From Rhodospirillaceae bacterium (GTDB lineage Bacteria > Pseudomonadota > Alphaproteobacteria > Rhodospirillales > Rhodospirillaceae): 64,000 nt of DNA. A program made the translations under genes and the position numbers. The stretch lies in assembly GCA_029245025.1 (NCBI GenBank), contig JAQWQC010000031.1, positions 62,001 through 126,000 of the forward strand. Direction: 5' to 3'. Position 1 is the stretch's first letter. The number at the start of each line of letters is the position of its first letter. Below are positions 10,555 through 19,071 of this stretch, one piece after another. The notes below the pieces were generated by a model. That model had not been told where the DNA came from, made no database searches, and worked only from the letters and a program-made list of their open reading frames with translations.

Positions 10555-12011
10555 GACGCGCCACCCTGTTTTTTAATGACTGCGCGAGCGACTTCACGGT
10601 CGTCAAAGGGAAGGACCGTATCGCCAACGATTTGACCTGTTTCATGACCCTTGCCGGCGATCAGTAAGGTGTCACCGGGTTCCAGCGCCAAAATCGCGGA
10701 CTCAATCGCATCTGCGCGATCTCCAATTTCAGTTGCCTCTTGGCACTCAGCAAGAATTGCAGCGCGAATTAGCGTTGGATCTTCAGAGCGAGGATTGTCG
10801 TCAGTCACATAAGCGATATCTGCAGCTTCTTGTGCAGCGTGTCCCATAAGGGGCCGTTTCCCAGTGTCGCGGTCGCCACCAGCGCCGAATACAACGTTCA
10901 GTTTGTTTTGTGTGTGAGGGCGAAGGGCATTCAGCGCTGTGGTCAGGGCCGTTGGTGTGTGCGCGTAGTCCACAAATACGGAGGCACCGCTTTTGGTGCT
11001 ACCGACGTGCTCTAGGCGCCCAGGAACACCGACCAGTTGGGACATGGCAGAAATGACTTTGTCCGTTGTGACTCCAGTGGCGAGGGTGAGGCCAGCGGCA
11101 CATAGCGCATTCATTGCTTGAAAGGAGCCAGCCAGAGGTAGGACCACGTGTTCGACCTTACCGTGAAGCAATAGATCAAGGTCTTGTCCATGTGCGGTCG
11201 CTGTTGCGCTGACCAAACAAATTGCATCGCCAGCATAACCATAAGTAATGGCGGAGTGACCGCGGGCCTCGCAGGTAGCTTTAATCTTCGCGCATTCAGG
11301 GGTGTCTGCATTTATGACAGCGACACCTCCGGGGATAAGGACGTCAGAGAACAGCCGGACTTTAGCGTCGAGGTACGCGTCCATAGAGCCGTGGTAATCA
11401 AGGTGATCACGGCTCAAGTTCGTGAACGCGGCGGCGCTGATCTTCACGCCGTCTAGCCGGAATTGATCCAGACCATGACTTGAGGCTTCAAGGGCTAGGT
11501 GATCAACGCCACGCTCGGCGAGATCCGCCAACAGTTTATGCAAGGTGACGGGGTCCGGTGTTGTCAAACTGCCTGTTGTAGAAAGATCGTCAGATACAAC
11601 ACCTAAAGTCCCAAGAGCCGCCGCATGATGACCCGCATGCTGCCAAATCTGACGAACAAACTGTGCAACAGAGGTTTTGCCATTGGTGCCCGTAACGGCA
11701 ACGGCAATCTCTGGCTGTGCCACGAAGTATTTTGCCGCTAGTAGAGCAAACAAGCGGCGCGGATTGGAATCCGTGATCAATTGGACGTCGTCTCTGTCCA
11801 GATCCGTTCCGTCGGGCGCTATTACCGCGGATGCTCCACGTTTCACCGCTTCATCGATAAACGCGCGGCCGTCAACTTTGGTGCCCTGTAACGCGGCAAA
11901 CAAGAAGCCAGGTTCCACGGACTGAGAGTCAGCGGTGATGCCGGTAATTTCGAGATCAGTCAGGCGTAACATGTCTGTGCCGCTATCCTCCAATAACTCA
12001 CTCAGCCGCAC
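10551..12011 (-). CDS. murE: UDP-MurNAc-dipeptide--meso-diaminopimelate ligase
   Basis: Adds meso-diaminopimelate, the third residue of the stem peptide. ATP loop GTNGKTS is near residue 108 and the C-terminal DDNPRSEDP contains the DNPR signature of the meso-DAP-specific enzymes, so the wall should be of the A1-gamma type. I favour a GTG start at 12011, giving a family-like MRLSELL beginning and a 14-base overlap with ftsI. An ATG at 12044 in the same frame adds eleven residues that fall wholly inside ftsI. No strong ribosome site decides between them. Confidence 0.93.
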   Translation of the reverse strand: MRLSELLEDSGTDMLRLTDLEITGITADSQSVEPGFLFAALQGTKVDGRAFIDEAVKRGASAVIAPDGTDLDRDDVQLITDSNPRRLFALLAAKYFVAQPEIAVAVTGTNGKTSVAQFVRQIWQHAGHHAAALGTLGVVSDDLSTTGSLTTPDPVTLHKLLADLAERGVDHLALEASSHGLDQFRLDGVKISAAAFTNLSRDHLDYHGSMDAYLDAKVRLFSDVLIPGGVAVINADTPECAKIKATCEARGHSAITYGYAGDAICLVSATATAHGQDLDLLLHGKVEHVVLPLAGSFQAMNALCAAGLTLATGVTTDKVISAMSQLVGVPGRLEHVGSTKSGASVFVDYAHTPTALTTALNALRPHTQNKLNVVFGAGGDRDTGKRPLMGHAAQEAADIAYVTDDNPRSEDPTLIRAAILAECQEATEIGDRADAIESAILALEPGDTLLIAGKGHETGQIVGDTVLPFDDREVARAVIKKQGGAS

Positions 12012-13800
12012 GGTCACCGCCAAAGCCGGTACCGGCTGGGGCAAGGGCCATTTCGGAAATACGCGCGCTGGCTTCTATGAGGGTTCCCAATTCGGGCGCC
12101 ATCGGTTGTTTTGTTGTTGGATACACGCCAAGCATGGGCGCAATTTCGGCAACAATGCGGCCGACTGTGGGCGCGGCATTCCAGCCTGCTGTTGTGTAAT
12201 TGAATGTTTCTTTCAGGCCCTTTGGCTCATCGAGAAGGACCAACACCACATACCGCGGTGCATGCATCGGGAAAGCGGCGACAAAGGATGTTCGTATTTG
12301 GGTCTCGCTATACTCTCCTGCGCTATCGAGTTTCTCGGCCGACCCAGTCTTGCCGCCGACAACATATCCCCGAACCTCAGCTTGTTTGCCCGACCCTTCG
12401 GTGACGACCAAGCGCATCAGGCTACGCACTTGTTTGGATGTCGCCTCCGAAATAACACGGGTGCGGTCCTCGTCATGAACAATGTCACGTCTGAGCAGCG
12501 TTGGCCGATTAAGTATGCCGCCATTGACCATTGCGCTGATAGCCGATGCGACGTGAACCGGTGTGACCGCTATGCCGTGGCCGTAGGATATTGTGACGGT
12601 GTTAATTTCACGCCAAACCGCCGGGAACATGGGGCTCGCGATTTCTGGTAGTTCTAGATCAAGCGGCGAAAGAAGCCCGAGCTGGTGTAAGAAGTTTTGC
12701 TGAGCTGGTGTGCCTGCATCGAGGGCGATTTTGGCAGCACCGATATTTGACGAGTGGATAAGAATTTCTGGAACAGTGAGCCAACGTTTCTCAGCGTGAT
12801 AATCGTCGATTGTATAGCGAGCGACAGTCAGTGGCGTGCGGGCGTCATAGACGCTATCCATTGCGATAACGCCAAGCTCAAGCGCCATGGCAGCCGTAAA
12901 CAGTTTGAACGTTGACCCCATTTCATAAAGCCCGAGGGTTGCGCGGTTAAACTGCCGGTCTGTATCAGCGCGACCGTTATCTTTTGGATCGAAGTCAGGA
13001 AGAGACACTAGCGATAAGATTTCACCAGTACGGGCATCCATTACAACGCCAGCGGCACCAGTGGCTTTAAACCGGTCCATTGCGGCTTGTAAGGTTTCGC
13101 GTACGGCGTTTTGAACACCACTGTCCAAGGACAGCTCGAGCGCAGCAGGGCGTTGGGACAAAGTCTTGTCGAAAGTTAATTCAAGCCCAGCTATGCCTCG
13201 GTTGTCGGGATCCGTTGCGCCAACGACATGAGAATAGAGCGGGCCATAGGGGTAAATTCGACGCTCAGATTCTTCAAAGTACAAACCTGGAATACCCAAG
13301 GTATTCACAGCGATCTGTTCGCTTGGCGTTAAGTGGCGGCGCAGATATACGAAGCGTTGATTAGACTCTAGACGCCGAGTGAGGTCTGCCCGGTCTAGGC
13401 CCGGCAGAACGCTGATCAAAGCTTCAGCAGCGACGGTCGCGTCGATGATCTCTGTCGCGTTGGCGTATAGGTTTGCGGTCGGAAGGGTTGTCGCGATTGT
13501 GCGGCCTTCGCGATCAACGATATCCGAACGAAATGTAGGCGCTGGCTGATTGTTCGCAGCGTTATAGGTTGGGCCTGTATCAAGCGCACCGTTCAGGACC
13601 ATCAGGTCCACCAGTCGCACTGAGATAGAGAGAAAAGCGAAAGTGAACAGACCAGCGGTCACCATTAAACGAGCTCTGCCGATCTCGACAGCCCGCTGTG
13701 TTTCACCAACCAGTGTAACGCGAGCCTTAGGCGCTGACTGAATGTCTTCGCCGGGGTAAACGAAATCAATATTGCGGTTACCTTTAGGCCAAACCTTCAT
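11998..13800 (-). CDS. ftsI: FtsI / PBP3, septal peptidoglycan transpeptidase
   Basis: Class B penicillin-binding protein that cross-links septal peptidoglycan with FtsW. The 600-aa product has a short cytoplasmic tail, a membrane segment near residues 45-63, a pedestal domain, and a transpeptidase domain with STFK (296-299, the acyl-enzyme serine), SSN (350-352) and KTGS (484-487). It overlaps ftsL by 4 bases. The N-terminal cytoplasmic tail of about 43 residues is somewhat long, as in other Alphaproteobacteria. Confidence 0.96.
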   Translation of the reverse strand: MKVWPKGNRNIDFVYPGEDIQSAPKARVTLVGETQRAVEIGRARLMVTAGLFTFAFLSISVRLVDLMVLNGALDTGPTYNAANNQPAPTFRSDIVDREGRTIATTLPTANLYANATEIIDATVAAEALISVLPGLDRADLTRRLESNQRFVYLRRHLTPSEQIAVNTLGIPGLYFEESERRIYPYGPLYSHVVGATDPDNRGIAGLELTFDKTLSQRPAALELSLDSGVQNAVRETLQAAMDRFKATGAAGVVMDARTGEILSLVSLPDFDPKDNGRADTDRQFNRATLGLYEMGSTFKLFTAAMALELGVIAMDSVYDARTPLTVARYTIDDYHAEKRWLTVPEILIHSSNIGAAKIALDAGTPAQQNFLHQLGLLSPLDLELPEIASPMFPAVWREINTVTISYGHGIAVTPVHVASAISAMVNGGILNRPTLLRRDIVHDEDRTRVISEATSKQVRSLMRLVVTEGSGKQAEVRGYVVGGKTGSAEKLDSAGEYSETQIRTSFVAAFPMHAPRYVVLVLLDEPKGLKETFNYTTAGWNAAPTVGRIVAEIAPMLGVYPTTKQPMAPELGTLIEASARISEMALAPAGTGFGGDRAAE

Positions 13801-14111
13801 TGATCACCCCTCGACTTTAGAGCGGGTTCGGTATCGAGGGTTTTAAAGGGGAGCGCATCGACAGGGATGATCCGTGCCGGTTCAATAGGGGCTAGTTCGA
13901 GGTGTTCAAGACCGAGGCGCCGAAGGCGGGCAGGGTCGTTTAAGAACGTCCACTCAGCTTCTAAAACTTGTATGGCGCGCGCATGGGCGTCAACGTCAGC
14001 ATTGCGGCTGGCGAGCGCGTCTTCGAGGTTTTGCACCTCGTATTTCAGCACAAAGAGAGCAACAGCAACGACCAGAACGAGTCCGGTCCACATTACGTCC
14101 ATCAACCTCAT
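13797..14111 (-). CDS. ftsL: FtsL-like cell division protein
   Basis: Small bitopic divisome protein that pairs with FtsB and FtsQ. The 104-aa product has one membrane segment at about residues 7-23, then a coiled-coil-like stretch (YEVQNLEDALASRN to QVLEAEWTFLNDPARL) and a short proline-rich tail. The call rests on this architecture, the LNDPARLRRLGLEHL motif and the place between rsmH and ftsI; FtsL sequences diverge strongly. Its ATG overlaps the rsmH stop as ATGA. Confidence 0.88.
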   Translation of the reverse strand: MRLMDVMWTGLVLVVAVALFVLKYEVQNLEDALASRNADVDAHARAIQVLEAEWTFLNDPARLRRLGLEHLELAPIEPARIIPVDALPFKTLDTEPALKSRGDQ

Positions 14112-15112
14112 GCACCCCCCCCTTTAATTAAGGAGAGCGGAGGAAGAGCCGTGCGCTCTGCAATTCTAAGGCGGGCAGAACGCGCCCGAGTGTTATCCCT
14201 GACTTCTCTTTTTGAGGGAGTAATTGCCCTACCGTTGACCTGACTAAAAGTTGCAGTTGGTTTCCCGGCTGTTGGTGCGGGAACATGACGTGATGGGTTG
14301 GGTGCACGGCCACTGCGATCGCGGATGAAAGATTTAACGATCCTGTCTTCGAGGGAATGAAAGCTCACCACAGCCATTCGACCGTGCTCGGAAAGTAACT
14401 GTTCGGCACCGCTTAAGCCGCGCTCAAGTTCACTAAGCTCATCATTTACATAGATGCGCAGTGCCTGGAATGTTCGTGTCGCGGGATCAATTCCATCCTG
14501 TGATCGTTTCACTTCTGCACGGATCGTATCGGCCAAATGAATAGTGCGAGAAAATGGATGCGATTTGCGCGCCATAACGATGGCTTGCGCAATACGGCGA
14601 GAGAAACGTTCTTCGCCATACTTATAAATTATGTCAGCCAGTTCCGATTCAGGTAGAGTATTGATGGCATCTGCCGCACTCATACCCGACTTTTCCATGC
14701 GCATATCCAAAGGACCATCACGCAGAAAAGAAAAGCCACGGCTACGGTCATCGACCTGCATGGAACTGATTCCAAGATCGAGAGCGATGCCATCAACAGC
14801 ACGCACGTCATTCTCTATAAGAAGTTTTGCAAGGTCGCCAAAACGACCGTGTATGAAATGCAATCTGCCTGGATAATAGTCTGCGAGGACTTTTCCTCGC
14901 TCTAAAGCTTCAGGATCGCGATCAATCGCCCAAACAACGCAGTCTGCCGCCTGCAAGAGGGCTGCCGTATAGCCACCAGCACCAAAGGTTCCGTCAACAT
15001 AGAGTCCCCCGTCTTTTGGGTTTAACCCTTCAATGACTTCGGAGAGGAGGACTGGAATATGATCTGGGTCTGTAATCGGGGCGGAGGGGGAGGGCGCCAC
15101 GGGTGACATCAA
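14108..15112 (-). CDS. rsmH: 16S rRNA (cytosine(1402)-N4)-methyltransferase RsmH
   Basis: Methylates N4 of C1402 in 16S rRNA using S-adenosylmethionine. The 334-aa product has the SAM loop GTFGAGGYT near residue 41, the acidic AIDRDPEAL, DLGISSMQVDDRSRGFSF and the C-terminal VVSFHSLEDRIVK motif of the family. The last codons contain a run of eight G on the coding strand just before the stop. ATGA-type overlaps link it to mraZ and ftsL. Confidence 0.97.
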   Translation of the reverse strand: MMSPVAPSPSAPITDPDHIPVLLSEVIEGLNPKDGGLYVDGTFGAGGYTAALLQAADCVVWAIDRDPEALERGKVLADYYPGRLHFIHGRFGDLAKLLIENDVRAVDGIALDLGISSMQVDDRSRGFSFLRDGPLDMRMEKSGMSAADAINTLPESELADIIYKYGEERFSRRIAQAIVMARKSHPFSRTIHLADTIRAEVKRSQDGIDPATRTFQALRIYVNDELSELERGLSGAEQLLSEHGRMAVVSFHSLEDRIVKSFIRDRSGRAPNPSRHVPAPTAGKPTATFSQVNGRAITPSKREVRDNTRARSARLRIAERTALPPLSLIKGGGA

Positions 15113-15570
15113 TCGGCCTCCTTCCTAGCCCGAAGCAAGGATTCTCGCTCGGCCATTGCGCGCTCGAACATTTCTGCCTGAGCAGTTTCGAGCGCTGAAG
15201 GATTCCAGATCTGAAAGGTGCGGCCTTTGCCGACAAATGCACCTTGGCCGGTGAGGTCTGCTTTTTTTAGAAAGTCGGCTGGGAGCACGATGCGGCCGCC
15301 GCCATCAAATGGCAGGTCTCGGGCCGAAGCAAAAATTAGGTGGGCAATTACGTCTTCTTCGACCCCAGGGATTGGCTCATCGGGAAGGGTTTCAACCATG
15401 GCTTCGATCCGATCGAGACCACAGCCTTCAATACAAGGCCCCGTCAGGGCCGGATAACAGGTCACGCCGCTCAGGGATTTCGCCTGCAAAACCGCGCGAA
15501 AAGGCGCAGGGACGGAAATTCGCCCCTTCGCATCTATCTTATTAATGAAGGTCCCGATGAACGACTTCAT
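15109..15570 (-). CDS. mraZ: MraZ, dcw-cluster transcriptional regulator
   Basis: DNA-binding regulator that controls its own dcw operon in other bacteria. The 153-aa product has two AbrB-like MraZ half domains; the first begins FIGTFINKIDAKGRISVP and the second holds GGRIVLPADFLKKADL. I placed the start at 15570 because the family begins with this MxxFxG pattern; an in-frame ATG 17 codons upstream adds an unrelated leader. A GAGG-rich stretch ahead of the ATG may be both ribosome site and part of an operator. It is the first gene of the cluster. Confidence 0.95.
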   Translation of the reverse strand: MKSFIGTFINKIDAKGRISVPAPFRAVLQAKSLSGVTCYPALTGPCIEGCGLDRIEAMVETLPDEPIPGVEEDVIAHLIFASARDLPFDGGGRIVLPADFLKKADLTGQGAFVGKGRTFQIWNPSALETAQAEMFERAMAERESLLRARKEAD

Positions 15571-15577
15571 CGCTGGA

Positions 15578-15600
15578 CCACCCCTCAAACCACTAAACCA
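15578..15600 (-). promoter_or_regulatory. Candidate MraZ-box-like repeats
   Basis: Just upstream of the mraZ start the minus strand has TGGTTTAG, TGGTTTGAG and then GGGTGG, three TGG-containing units spaced 9-12 bases. Known MraZ operators are short direct repeats of TGG-type units at about one helical turn in front of mraZ. Position and pattern agree loosely; the spacing is uneven, and part of it may simply be the ribosome site. Confidence 0.3.
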
Positions 15601-15662
15601 ATAGCCGGGCTCTGCACGCACGTCTTGCGCTAGGGAGCCGAGCCTTCATGGTATGGCATGGG

Positions 15663-15732
15663 ATTATATGGGCGTCAATGGCACTGTATAGTGTTCAGAC
15701 CTATATGTTCTTTATTTGTTCTCAATTGTCAA
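15663..15732 (-). promoter_or_regulatory. Candidate promoter region of mraZ/dcw operon
   Basis: On the minus strand a perfect TTGACA (15732-15727) is followed 19 bases later by CATATA (15707-15702), and a perfect TATAAT lies further down (15668-15663) with no good -35 at standard spacing. Either could start the dcw transcript, about 100-130 bases ahead of mraZ. Read by eye only. Confidence 0.35.
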
Positions 15733-15789
15733 GCCGCGATATCCCATTCTCTCATAACGGATTGGCTGAAATCAGCCGGTTTGAGGAAA

Positions 15790-16182
<393 letters not shown>

Positions 16183-16220
16183 GTTACTTTTTAAACGAAA
16201 AATATATTAACTTCAATGAT

Positions 16221-16946
16221 TTACGAGAACACCCCCGCCACAGCATTGATCGCTTTTTGGGTCTGGTCATCCAGAATTCCTGAGCGATTGCGCGGGGTAA
16301 ATCTGGCTTGAAAGGCTGAAATCACTTCTGATTCTGCTGTATCCGAGTGGAGCACACGACCGCCGCAATCAGGGTCTCCCGGACGGGCATACCCTATTTC
16401 CATCAGCCAGTCCGATGGTGTCCCAGGGCGAGGGTCAATCTTGGAAACCATATCAGGCCAAAGTCCAATCCCACGGGATGCTAGGTGTTCCCATGGAAAA
16501 AGTTCACCAGGATCAGATTTGCGGCCTGGAGCAATATCCGAGTGACCGACGATGCCTGTTGCTGGAATATCGTACTGGTCTATTAAACCTTGGCTCACGG
16601 TAATCAATGCGTCGAGTTGTGGTTGAGGAAAGGCACGGTATCCGTATTCGTGTCCGGGATTCACAAGTTCAATGCCTATGGACGCGCTGTTGATGTCGGA
16701 TTCACCGCGCCAGAAGGACGTGCCTGCGTGCCACGCCCGCTTATCATCATCGACCAGCCGGTAGGCGGTGCCGTCTTCATCAATAAGGAGATGAGCACTA
16801 ACTTCTGCATCGGGGTCGCAAAGGCGCTGCAATGCGGCGTCGCACGAGACCATTCCGGTGTAATGGAAGACGAGCATCGTAATCTGACCCGTGCCGCGAC
16901 GCTCGCCATAGTTGGCGGACGGTCTGTCGATGCACTTAAAGGGCAT
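16221..16946 (-). CDS. N-acetylmuramoyl-L-alanine amidase (AmpD/AmiD type)
   Basis: Zinc amidase that cleaves the lactyl-peptide bond between MurNAc and L-Ala, in wall turnover or recycling. The 241-aa product has an amidase_2 domain with FHYTGM (first zinc histidine, near residue 28) and VGHSDIAPGRKSDPG (second histidine and the aspartate ligand), then a C-terminal segment of about 60 residues resembling a peptidoglycan-binding domain (ISAFQARFTPRN). I see no signal peptide, so it may act in the cytoplasm like AmpD despite an AmiD-like layout. It overlaps the permease gene downstream by 11 bases. Confidence 0.85.
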   Translation of the reverse strand: MPFKCIDRPSANYGERRGTGQITMLVFHYTGMVSCDAALQRLCDPDAEVSAHLLIDEDGTAYRLVDDDKRAWHAGTSFWRGESDINSASIGIELVNPGHEYGYRAFPQPQLDALITVSQGLIDQYDIPATGIVGHSDIAPGRKSDPGELFPWEHLASRGIGLWPDMVSKIDPRPGTPSDWLMEIGYARPGDPDCGGRVLHSDTAESEVISAFQARFTPRNRSGILDDQTQKAINAVAGVFS

Positions 16947-17850
16947 CGGCTTTAGATCTTGAGATAGTGGTTTTTGCTATGCGCCATTGGATGATGGCAA
17001 CCCCGGCTAGGGTCAAGCCGCCACCGAGCGCCTTCTGCCACGTTAATGGTTCGCTTAAAAGCAAGAGACCAGCTCCGACGCCGACAATAGGAATAAGCAT
17101 ATTGAACGGGACCACCGCGTTAACCGGATACTTCTGGACCAGACCATACCACGTTGCATGGGCGATGATGGAAGCGGCAATGGCGGTATAGGCCAAGGCG
17201 CCAATAAGCGGCCAGCCGGCATTTGCTATGGCGTCCCCTTGGCCGGTTTCCAAGGCGAACGAGAGCGCCATCACTTGCGGAGCGGCAAAGAGAGAGAGCC
17301 AGCCGGTGATGGCAAGGGGTCGAATATCTGGCATGCGTTTCACTAAAATATTGGACCAAGCCCAAAACACTGTGCAGATCACGAGAAGGAAGAAGGGAAC
17401 GGACGACGCGTTTCCTGGTTCACCCGCGAGAAAAGCGACACCGATAAAAGTCAGTAAGAGAGCAAGGCTTCGGCGCCAGCCGAAAGATTCCCGAAAGACC
17501 AACCACGAAATTATGATCGAAAATGGCACACCAAGTTGCAGCGCGATTGCGGCAGACGCAGCGTCAACACCCGCAAGGCCTACGAAAAGCAACCCGAAGT
17601 GCCCTGTTCCGAAACAGACAGAGAGAATGAATAAACTCCGCCAGTGCTTGCGATCAACGGGGCAGAACGGCACGATCAATGCCGCAACAATTAGAAATCG
17701 CAACGCTGTAAAAAATAGGGGCGGCGCTGCAGCGACCCCCACCTTGCCAGCGATGATATTAAACCCCCACAGCACGGCGGCCATAGTTGCTAGGGCGGTG
17801 TCACGGGGAGTCATATAAAGCGAGGGCCTATCATTAAGATGGCTCATCAC
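16936..17850 (-). CDS. EamA/DMT-family membrane transporter
   Basis: The 304-aa product has about ten hydrophobic segments arranged as two repeated EamA halves, each opening with a helix-rich block (LATMAAVLWGFNIIAGKVG near residue 20; the second from about residue 155). The family exports or imports small metabolites such as amino acids; the substrate cannot be read from the sequence. It overlaps the amidase gene and follows rpoH by 52 bases. A start at the in-frame ATG at 17814 is also possible. Confidence 0.85.
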   Translation of the reverse strand: MMSHLNDRPSLYMTPRDTALATMAAVLWGFNIIAGKVGVAAAPPLFFTALRFLIVAALIVPFCPVDRKHWRSLFILSVCFGTGHFGLLFVGLAGVDAASAAIALQLGVPFSIIISWLVFRESFGWRRSLALLLTFIGVAFLAGEPGNASSVPFFLLVICTVFWAWSNILVKRMPDIRPLAITGWLSLFAAPQVMALSFALETGQGDAIANAGWPLIGALAYTAIAASIIAHATWYGLVQKYPVNAVVPFNMLIPIVGVGAGLLLLSEPLTWQKALGGGLTLAGVAIIQWRIAKTTISRSKADAL

Positions 17851-17865
17851 TTAACAGCCTTACGA

Positions 17866-17889
17866 ACCGACGGCAAATATGCCGTCGGT
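17866..17889 (-). terminator. Hairpin after rpoH
   Basis: A perfect 9-bp stem (ACCGACGGC / GCCGTCGGT) with a 6-base loop lies 14 bases beyond the rpoH stop and ahead of the permease gene. There is no T-run on its minus-strand 3' side; six T follow only on the plus side. It may terminate or slow rpoH transcription, protect the mRNA end, or sit in the leader of the permease gene. Confidence 0.5.
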
Positions 17890-17902
17890 CCAATCTTTTT
17901 TG

Positions 17903-18772
17903 TTAGATCGAGTCCAAAGCCATCACGGAGGCCTCAGGCGCAAGTGCAGATTTCAACTTTGATATTGCGCCTGATTCAATCTGCCGAATGCGCTCGGCGG
18001 TCACGCCGTATACCGTTGCTAAAGCGGACAGAGTTTTCGGCCTATCGGTCAAATAGCGCTTCGTTACAATATCGCGCTCGCGCGCATCCAAATTTGTTAA
18101 ACTGCGGTTAATAGCGTCTTGATAAACACGCTCGCGTTCACGCGAAGCATAGGATTCCTCTGGAGAATCTGTGTCATCTGCAATGGTATCCAGCATGGTT
18201 AGCGTGTTGCCGTCTTCATCTGAGACGGGTTGGTCCAATGACGGGTCTATCGCGGACAGGCGCTGATCCATCGCAATGACGTCGCGGGTGGACACCTGAA
18301 AACGTCGCGCTATCAATTCTACATCTGCATCACTCAGGTAGCGGGAGCCCTCGAGGGTCATTTCCCGTTTCGCGCGCTTAAGATTGAAGAACAGCTTCTT
18401 TTTGCTGGCGCTATTGCCGACTTTAATCAAAGACCAGGTCTGTAAAATGAAATTCAAGATTGCGGCCCTAATCCACCAGCGGGCGTAAGTAGAAAAGCGG
18501 AATCCCTTTTCCGGCTTGAAGCGTTCCACAGATTGCATCAAGCCTATGTGTCCTTCGCTGATGAGATCATCGACGTTTATGCCGTAGCCGCTGTATTTGC
18601 GGGCGATCCTAGGCACCAGCCGGAGATGACTTTCGATCAACCGGTCCAGGGCATCCCGGTCGCCTGTCTTTTTCCAACGTCGGACGAGCTTTTTCTCTTC
18701 CGTTTCGCTGAGAACAGGAAAAGAGCGCGCATTCATAGCGTTTGGGATAGGTGTATGTCGCGATGCATTCAT
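17903..18772 (-). CDS. rpoH: RNA polymerase sigma factor, RpoH (sigma-32) family
   Basis: Group 3 sigma factor for heat-shock promoters. The 289-aa product has region 2 (IESHLRLVPRIARKYSGYG; FSTYARWWIRAAI near residue 103), the RpoH box KKKLFFNLKRAK at 124-135 that distinguishes this family from RpoD and RpoS, and region 4 with a helix-turn-helix at the end (LATVYGVTAERIRQIESGA). An AAAGGG ribosome site lies 8 bases before the ATG. Alphaproteobacteria often carry more than one RpoH, so this may be one of two. Confidence 0.93.
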   Translation of the reverse strand: MNASRHTPIPNAMNARSFPVLSETEEKKLVRRWKKTGDRDALDRLIESHLRLVPRIARKYSGYGINVDDLISEGHIGLMQSVERFKPEKGFRFSTYARWWIRAAILNFILQTWSLIKVGNSASKKKLFFNLKRAKREMTLEGSRYLSDADVELIARRFQVSTRDVIAMDQRLSAIDPSLDQPVSDEDGNTLTMLDTIADDTDSPEESYASRERERVYQDAINRSLTNLDARERDIVTKRYLTDRPKTLSALATVYGVTAERIRQIESGAISKLKSALAPEASVMALDSI

Positions 18773-18837
18773 TATGAAACCCTTTCTCTTCCGAGTATGA
18801 GCTTGATTGAGTATGAAATAGTACCAATCTACTCACG

Positions 18838-18874
18838 TATACAGCACTAAATTGGACTAATTTAGTGCTGTATA
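18838..18874. repeat. 37-bp near-perfect palindrome between divergent genes
   Basis: A 16-bp arm beginning TATACAGCACTAAATT, a 5-base centre GGACT, and an exact inverted copy. It lies about 65 bases ahead of rpoH and 200 bases ahead of the acyl-CoA dehydrogenase gene, which diverge. No T-run follows on either strand. An operator for a dimeric regulator or a strong RNA hairpin in a leader are both possible. The rest of the 18773-19071 intergenic stretch holds a direct repeat GAGTATGA (18793-18800, 18809-18816) and nothing else I can name. Confidence 0.75.
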
Positions 18875-19071
18875 TACGCTCGGTTCTGGGAATTGGATTT
18901 CCCCCTGATTTTCCGGGGCTTTTAACACCCTAAACTATATTTAGGACCGAAATTAGACACCGTTGACCACAGGCCTTAAAGCCTTAAGTTACAGACGACT
19001 GACACCCATAAATCCTAGGCAGAACAACACTTTGCTTCGGATTTGGCCGCCGACCAAAGGGACAAAAACAT

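Noticed and set aside
11935-12651. 238-codon plus-strand frame over murE and ftsI
   Set aside because: Antisense to catalytic motifs of FtsI; no recognisable domain.
17228-17818. 196-codon plus-strand frame antisense to the EamA permease
   Set aside because: Same reverse-of-membrane-protein composition; the permease has clear family repeats.
18838-18874. Palindrome as a rho-independent terminator
   Set aside because: No T-run on either side and it lies between divergent starts, where no transcript should end.
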